From Notamacropus eugenii (Eukaryota; Chordata; Mammalia; Diprotodontia; Macropodidae): DNA of 64,000 nucleotides. The stretch covers positions 63,118,238 through 63,182,237 of the forward strand of contig NC_092879.1 of NCBI RefSeq assembly GCF_028372415.1, read 5' to 3'. Shown here in pieces: positions 57,501 through 64,000 of the stretch. The notes beneath the pieces are model-generated. The model did no database searches and was not told where the DNA came from. It saw only the letters and a list, made by a program, of their open reading frames with translations. The position numbers and the translations under genes are program-made. How positions within the stretch are numbered: the stretch's first letter is position 1; each line of letters starts with the position of its first letter.

Positions 57501-60500
57501 TATAACCCATACCAAACCCTGCTACTCTCCATGGTTGAAATCTGGAGGCATTTGGGGTGTAAATGTGAAGTTCCAGTCCTTGGCACATAGTTTGGTAGTA
57601 TTTGTTCTTCATACTTCTGAGCTTTCCCACTTTTGTATTATCTACCTTCTGCAGAGCGTTCTTGGATTGATATGTCAAATTCTGGCAGAAAGGGTGTTAT
57701 TGGCCCCCCTGCTGTGCAGAGATAGCTGTGCAATCCCAAGGAGAGACTCTTTCAAGTCTTTGTCTGAGTTTAGATTTCAGGACAGTTACCTATAGCTACT
57801 CCTTTCCAAGAATGCAGCAGAATTGTCCTGAGCTGACCTGCAGTGAGTGGAAAGACTTCTTCTCTCTCTGCTAGAGCCCAAACCAGAGTATTCTAATGTG
57901 AATGAATCAATTCTTGCTACATTTGGATGTACGCACTGAGTTTTTGTCCCAGACACCGTGTTCTGTGGCATTTTGTCCACATTCTGCTGTGTTTTTCCAC
58001 CACTGCTGATTCGAAGGCCTGCAACGTGTTGGTGGATTGAGGTGAGGGAATCTGGCCTCGTTTGAAATGGAGGTCCTCTACTGTGACTTTCTGTCCAGAG
58101 GGAGAGATTTTGTGAAACTACCTCTTTTTCGTGGCTGGTCTTTAGACTTCATGTCACTGTGCTGTCACAGCTCCATGCAAGTATTCGTTGGCATTCTCCT
58201 GACCAGACATTCTAGGGGTGGAAAAAGTTCTGCTTTCTCTAAAAAAGGCCATCCCCAAGGGTGCTACAGTGCATGCTTTAATTCTGGCTGCGTTTGAGCT
58301 CTACATGTGGAGTTTTCTTCAGTGTCGCATAGCTTGGTGGGGCTTTGTGCCTATTCTTTTCACCTTTTCCCCGTTTGGAGTTTCACCAGTATGCAGAGTG
58401 TATGGGGATCCATGTGATGGATACTGGCCCAGAAGGTTTTGTAGATCCCCCTGCTGTGCAATACTGTCAAAAGGGGAGGCTTTTGTGGAGGATTTTCTTT
58501 CTCTATACCTGGGTCTAGATTTCAGGACAGGTTCCTATAGCTGCTGCTTTCCAGGTAGGTAGGGGTATTGTCCCAAGGAGACATGCAGTGAGTGCAAAGA
58601 GTTCTACTTTCTCTGCTGTACACCATCCCAGACCCTGCTACTGTGCGTGCTTCAATTCAGGGTTCATTTAGGCTGTACCTGCTGAATACTCATCCCTGGA
58701 GCATACTTTGGTGATATTTTGTCATCATTTTGTGGTCTTTTCTGTGATTGGAGTTTCTAAAGTGTGTTGTTTGTCTGGGTCTCGATTTCGGGACAGTTTC
58801 CTATAGCTACTGGTTGCCAGGTATGCATGGGCATTGTCCTGAGCTGACATGCAGTGAGTGGAAAGATTTTTGATCTCTCTGCTAGAGGCTATCCCAAACC
58901 CTGCTACTGTGTATGCTTCAATTCCGGTTGCATTTGAGGTGTACGTGTCAAGTTCTAGTCCCTGGACCATAGTTTGGTGGTATTTTTTCCTCATTCTTCT
59001 GGACATTTCCACATTTGGAGTATTTAAGATCTGCAGAATATCCTTGGATTGATATATCAGATTCAGGGTGAGTGGGGGTGAGAGCCCCTCCCACGCCCCC
59101 GCTGTGCAGACCTCTCTGAAGGATAGACTTTTTTGGAGGATTCTCCTTTTTGTTGACTGTATGTAGATTTCAAGATAGATTCCTATAGCTACTGCTTTTC
59201 AGGTATGCAGGGGCATTGTCCTGAGTCGACATGCCCTGAGTGGAAAGTTTTCTGCTCTGCCTGTTAGAGGCCATCCGAGGATTTTTTAATGCTAATTATT
59301 CAATTCTGAGTACATTTTGGTATACGTTGCAAGGTTTCATCCCAGACACCTAGTTCGGAGGCATTTTGTTCACTTTCTGCTATGCTTTTCCACCATTGTC
59401 TTTTCGAAGGTTTACATTGAGGTGAGGGAATCTGATCTACCTTGAAATGGAAGTCCCTTACTGTGATGTTCCTTCAGGAGGAAGGGATTTTGTGGAAATT
59501 TCTCTTGTTCTTGGCTGGTCTTTAGACTTCATGTCACTCTCCTGCCTCAGCTCCATTCAGGTATGGGTTGGCACTGTCCTGAGTAGACATGCTAGAGGTG
59601 GAAAAAGTTCTGGTTTCTCTAAAATAGGCCATCCCAGACCATACTACAGCACATGTTTAATTCTGGTTACATTTGGATGTTACATGCTGAGTTTTCTTCC
59701 CTGGCACATAGTTTCGTGGGACTTCGTCCTCATTCTTGTGGGCTTTTCAATGATTGGAGTTTCTAAGATCTGCAGAGTGCAGGTGGATTCTGTGAAGCAT
59801 TCTGGCTTAGAGTGTTTTGTAGGCCCCCCTGCTCTGCAGAACTGTCAGAAGGATATGCTGTTGTTGAGGATTCTCCTCCTCTTTGCCTGGGTCTAGATTT
59901 CAGGACAGTTTCCTATAGCTGTTGCTTTTCTGGTATGCAGGGGCACTGTCCTGAGCCCACATGAAGTGAGTGGAAAGATTTCTGCTCTCTCTGCTAGAGA
60001 CCATCCCAGAGTCTTCTAATGTAAATGATTCAATTCTGCCTGCTTTTTGATGTACACACTGAGTTTTCATCCTAGACACCCAATTCAATGATATTTTGTC
60101 CACATTTTGCTGTGCTTTTGCACCGTTGCAGTATCAAAGGTCTGCAAAGTGTTGGTGAACTGAGGAGAGGGAATGTAGTCTATCTTGCAGTGGAGACCCC
60201 CTTCTGTGATGCTCCGTCTGGAGGAAGGGATTTTGTGGAACTTTTTCTTTTTCTTACCTGTTCTTTAGACTTCAGTTCATTCTCCTGCCTCAAGTCCATC
60301 CAGGTATGGGGTGGCATTGTGCAGAACAGACATTCTAAGGGTGGAAAAAGTTTTGCTTTCTCTGCAACAGGCCATACCAAATGGTGCTACAGTGCATTCT
60401 TTAATTCTGGGTTTAGTTGGGTTCTACATGCCGAATTTTCATCCCTGTGTCATAGTTTGGTGACACTTTGTCCTTGCTGCTGTGGCCTTATCCGCGATGG

Positions 60501-63500
60501 TGGTTTTGCCAATCTGTAGTGTTTCACTAGATTCATGTGATGAATTATGTCTTAGGTGGTTTGTTCGGCACCCCTGCGGTGCAGATCTGTCCCAATGGAT
60601 AGGTTTTTTGGAGGAGTTGCCTTATCTTTACCTTGGTCCAGATTTCGGGACACTTTCCTGCTGCTGCTGCTTTTGAGGTATGCAGGACCATTTTCCTGAG
60701 CACACATGCTACGAGTGGAAAGAGTTCTGCTTTCCCTACTATAGGCTATCCCTGATCCTGCTTCTGTGCATGCTTAAATTCCGGGTGCATTTGGGATATA
60801 CATGCCAAGTTCAAGTACCTGACCTATAGTTTGCTGTTATTTTGATCTCATTGTTGGGTACTTTTCCACGATTGGAGTTTCTGAGGTCTTCAGAGTGTGG
60901 GTTCATTGATATGAGGGACTCAGGGGCAGAGGGTAATGTAGCACCCCCTGTGGTGCAGACCTGTCCCAAAGATAGGCTTTTGTGGAGGATTCTCCTTTTC
61001 GTGGACTGGGTCTATATTTCAGGACAGTTTCCTACACTTGTTTCTTTTCAAGTATGCAGGGCATTGTCCTGAGAGGTAACTCAGTGATTGGAAAGATTTG
61101 GAAAGATTTCTTCTCTCTCCTAGAGGTCATCCTGAGTCTTCTAAAGTGATTGATTCAATTCTGAGTTCATTTCAGTGTAGATTGTGAGTTATCCCAGACA
61201 CCTGCTTAGATGGTATTTCATCCACATTCTGCTGTGCCTTTGCACCATTGCACTATTGAAGCTTTGCAATGTGTTGGTGGATTGAGGTGAGGGAATCTAG
61301 CCTGACTTGAAATGAAGGCCCCCTACTGTGAGGTTCCTTCAGGAGGAGGGATTTTCTGGAACTCTCTTTCTTGGCTAATCTTTAGATTTCAGATGATTTC
61401 CCCTGCCTCAACTCCCATCCAGGTACGGTGTGGTATTGCCCTGAGCCGACGTCCTAGAAGTGGAAATAGTTCTGCTTTCTCTACAATAGTCAGTACTGGA
61501 CGGTGCTACGGTGCATGTTTTAATTCTGATTGCATGCGGACTCTACGTGCCTAATTCTCTTCCCTTTACTGTAGTTCAGTGGTACATTGTCCTTATTCTT
61601 GTGAACATTTCCACAATTGGATATTCACCAGTCTGCAGTGTTTCAGTGAGTTCTTGTTAGACATTCTGCCTCAGAGGACTTTGTAGGTCCCCCTGTTGTT
61701 TAGACCTTTCCCAAGGATAGGCTTTTGTTGAGCATTTTCCTTCTCTTTGCCTGGGTCTAAATTTTGGGACAGTTTCCTACTGCTGCTGCTTTCCAGGTAT
61801 GCAGGGGCATTGTGTTGAGGTGACATGCACTGAGTAGAAAGAGTTCTGCTTTCCTTGCTATAGGCCATCCCAGACCATGCTACTATGCATGATTCAATTC
61901 TGGCTGCATTTGGCCTGTACATGCCAAGTTCTCATCCCTGGTGCATAGTTTCGTGGTATTTTGTCCTCATTCTTGTGACATTTTCCACAACTGGAGTTTC
62001 TAAAGTCTTCGGAGTGTCAGTGGGTTGATATGAGGGATTCTGACACTCAGGTTAATATAGGCACCCCAGATCTGTAGGCCTGTCCCAAGTGTAAGCTTTT
62101 GTGGAGTGTTTTCCTTCTCTTTGTCCAGGTCTAGACTTCCTTATAGTTTCCTATTTCTGCTCCTTTCCATGTATGCAGGGGCATTGTCCTGAGCCAACAT
62201 GCAGTGAGTGGACAGATATCCATTTTCTCTGCTAGAGGCCATCACAGAATCTTCTAATGTGAAAGATTCAATTCTGGCTGCATTTGGATGTGCATGCAGA
62301 GTTTTCATCCCAGGCGTTATTTTGTCCACTTTCTCCTGTGCTTTTCCACCATTGGTGTATGGAATCTCTGCATCATGTTGGTGGATTGACATGAGGGAAT
62401 CTGGCCTAGTTTGAATTGGAAGTCCCCTACTGTGACATCTGTTCCTGAGGAAAGAATTTTGTGAAACTTTCTCTATTTCTTGGATGGTCTTTAGACTTCA
62501 GTTGACTCTTCTGCCTCAGCTCCATCCAGATATGTGTTGCCATTGTCTTGAGCAGGCATGCTAGGAATAGGAAAATTTCTGCTTTCCCTAAAATAGGCCT
62601 GTGGTGCAGTGCATGTTCTAGTCCCAGGCACATGGTTGAGTGATATTTGTCCCTCATTCTTTTGAAATTTTCCATTATTGCATTATTTGGGTTCTGCTGA
62701 GCATCCTTGAATTGATATATGTCAAAATCTGGCACAAAGGGTGTTATAGGCCCCCCTGCTGTGCAGATCGCTCCCAAGGAGAGGCTTTTGTCAAGGATTC
62801 TCTTTCTCTTTGCCTGGGTCTAGATGAAGGACAGTTGCCTATAGCTACTGCTTTCTAGGTATGCAGGGGTATGGTCCTGTGCTGACCTGCAGTGAATGGA
62901 CAGATTTCTTCTCTCTCTGCTAGAGCCCAAACCAGAGTGTTCTAATGTGAATGAATCCATTCCCACTAAATTTGGATGTACATGCTGAGTTTTATTCCCA
63001 GACGCCTTGTTCGGTGGCATTTTGTCCATTTTCTCCTGTGCCTTCCCACCATTGCTCATTCAAAGGCCTTCAACGTGGTGGTGGATTGAGGTGAGGGAAT
63101 CTGGCCTTGCTTCAAATTCAGGTAACCTACTGTGACTTTCAGTCCTAAGGAAGAGATTTTGTGGAACTTTCTCTTTTTTCTAGGCTTGTCTTAATACTTC
63201 ATATCAATCTCCTGCACAGCTCCATGCAGGTATGGGTTGGCCTTCTCCTGACCAGACAGGCTAGGGGTGGAAAAAGTTCTGCATTCTCTAAAACAGGTCA
63301 TCCCCAAGGGTACATACTTTAATTCTTGTTGCATTGGAGATCTACATGCCGAGTTTTCCTCCATGGCGCATTGTTTGTTGGACTTTGTCATCATTGTTTC
63401 ACTGATTGAAGTTTTGCTAGTATGCAGAGTGTATGTGGATCCATGTGATGACTTCTGTCCCAGAAGGTTTTGCAGACCCCCCTGCTGTGCAGCACTGTCA

Positions 63501-64000
63501 AAAGGGGAGGCTTTTGTGGAGGATTTTCCTTCTCTATGCCTGGGTCTAGATTTTGGGACAGTTTCCTATAGCTACTGCTTTCCATGTACGTAGGGGTATT
63601 GTCCTGAGGAGACATACAGTGAGCTGAAAGAGTTCTGCTTTCTCTGCTGTACACTATCCTAGACCCTGCTACTGTGTGCGTCAACTCCGACTTCATTTAG
63701 ACTGTCATTGCTAAGTTCTCATCCCTGGAGGATATGTTGGTGGCATGTTGTACTCATGTTTGTGGTCTCTTCGGTGATTCGAGTTTCTAAGGTCTGCAGA
63801 GTGTTGTTGGATTGATTTGAGGGATTCTGACCCAGAGTGTTTTGTAGGCCCCCCTGTTGGGCATACCTGTCCCAAGGATTGGATTTTCTGGAGTGTTTTC
63901 CTTCTCTTTGCCTGGGTCTGGATTTCAGGACAGTTTCCTATAGCTGCTGCTTTCCAGGTATGAAGGGGCATTGTCTTGTACCTACATGCAGGGAGGGTAA

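Larger units (their letters stand above)
37500..64000 (+). repeat. Satellite array, monomer about 370 bp, all in one orientation, continuing past the window
   Basis: From about 37500 the sequence is head-to-tail monomers. Class A contains ttgtccacattctgctgtgc, ggtggattgaggtgaggg, tggaactttctctttttctt and ctccatccaggtatggggtg. Class B contains ttgtcctcattcttgtgggc, gattcatgtgagg, cccctgctgtgcagacctgt, ggcttttgtggaggattctc and gctgctttccaggtatgcag. Both classes share cattgtcctgag...gacatgc, ttctgctttctct, ggccatcccaga and aattctggctgcatttgg, so they are one family. Landmarks near 37930, 38297, 38669, 39037, 39409, 39780 and 40150 give a spacing of 365-372 bases. A and B mostly alternate (dimer about 740 bp), with B-B pairs at some places (for example 39037/39409). 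About 71 monomers fit. Neighbours differ by roughly 15-30% by eye. Open frames up to 205 codons occur on both strands but do not stay in register between monomers. Ignoring the LTR at 54178-54563, nothing else interrupts it. Confidence 0.92.

Noticed and set aside
57178-57795. A 205-codon + frame in the satellite, and similar ones at 41613-42212 and 53175-53609
   Set aside because: The monomer length is not a multiple of three, C-run lengths vary, and homologous monomers break the frame at different places. The frames reflect a stop-poor monomer.
37500-64000. Centromeric satellite with a CENP-B box
   Set aside because: I looked for the nTTCGnnnnAnnCGGGn pattern; partial hits such as ttcgttgg near 58184 lack the second half. 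Position on the chromosome is unknown.
37500-64000. CRISPR-like or coding repeat array
   Set aside because: Repeats of about 370 bases without unique spacers, in vertebrate sequence; this is ordinary satellite organisation.

Overview
This is a vertebrate, almost certainly mammalian and most likely marsupial, genomic window. The evidence is many relics of MIR/MAR-type SINEs with the body (gtgtgaccttgggcaagtcac-like) and tail (cttccagctctaaat, then tatgatcc-like) that I associate with marsupial CORE-SINEs, plus an intronless copy of a mammalian RabGDI gene. The species and chromosome cannot be read from the sequence. The window is tandem repeats on both sides of one small gene-bearing island.

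Left side, 1-30,215: a tandem macrosatellite with a unit of about 7.32 kb. Copies 1 (1-7321), 2 (7322-12326, broken by a 500-N gap at 10414-10913), 3 (12327-19651) and 4 (19652-22746, partial) are nearly identical. They are followed by an older unit (22747-28900, roughly 80-85% similar where compared by eye) and a more decayed remnant (29340-30215). The unit itself contains two older, related subunits of about 2.8 kb, many SINE relics, long C/T-only tracts and a (GT)n microsatellite. I see no credible gene in it.

Middle, 30,216-37,495: a spacer, then a minisatellite of about 46 units of about 40 bp (30790-32640) built on a CCAGCAGGGGGC-like core that resembles a CTCF site. Next come a promoter-like block (33161-33345), a strongly strand-asymmetric low-complexity block (33430-34365), and a GDI2-derived retrogene (34366-35664) with a polyadenylation signal at 35735. 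The retrogene is open over its whole length except for one TGA at the position of a conserved cysteine. It lacks the last dozen or so residues of the parent protein. An AT-richer spacer follows to about 37,495.

Right side, about 37,500 to beyond 64,000: at least 26.5 kb of head-to-tail satellite with a monomer of about 370 bp. The monomers fall into two main classes that mostly alternate (dimer about 740 bp), with patchy higher-order duplications. Each monomer carries a polypyrimidine-CAG/GTATG junction resembling a combined 3'/5' splice site. One 386-bp solo LTR with a 6-bp target duplication lies in the array at 54178-54563.

The points most worth following are the CTCF-like minisatellite beside a macrosatellite whose units also carry CTCF-like cores, the GDI2 retrogene whose half beyond the TGA is at least as well conserved as the half before it, and the large satellite with its regularly spaced splice-like junctions.
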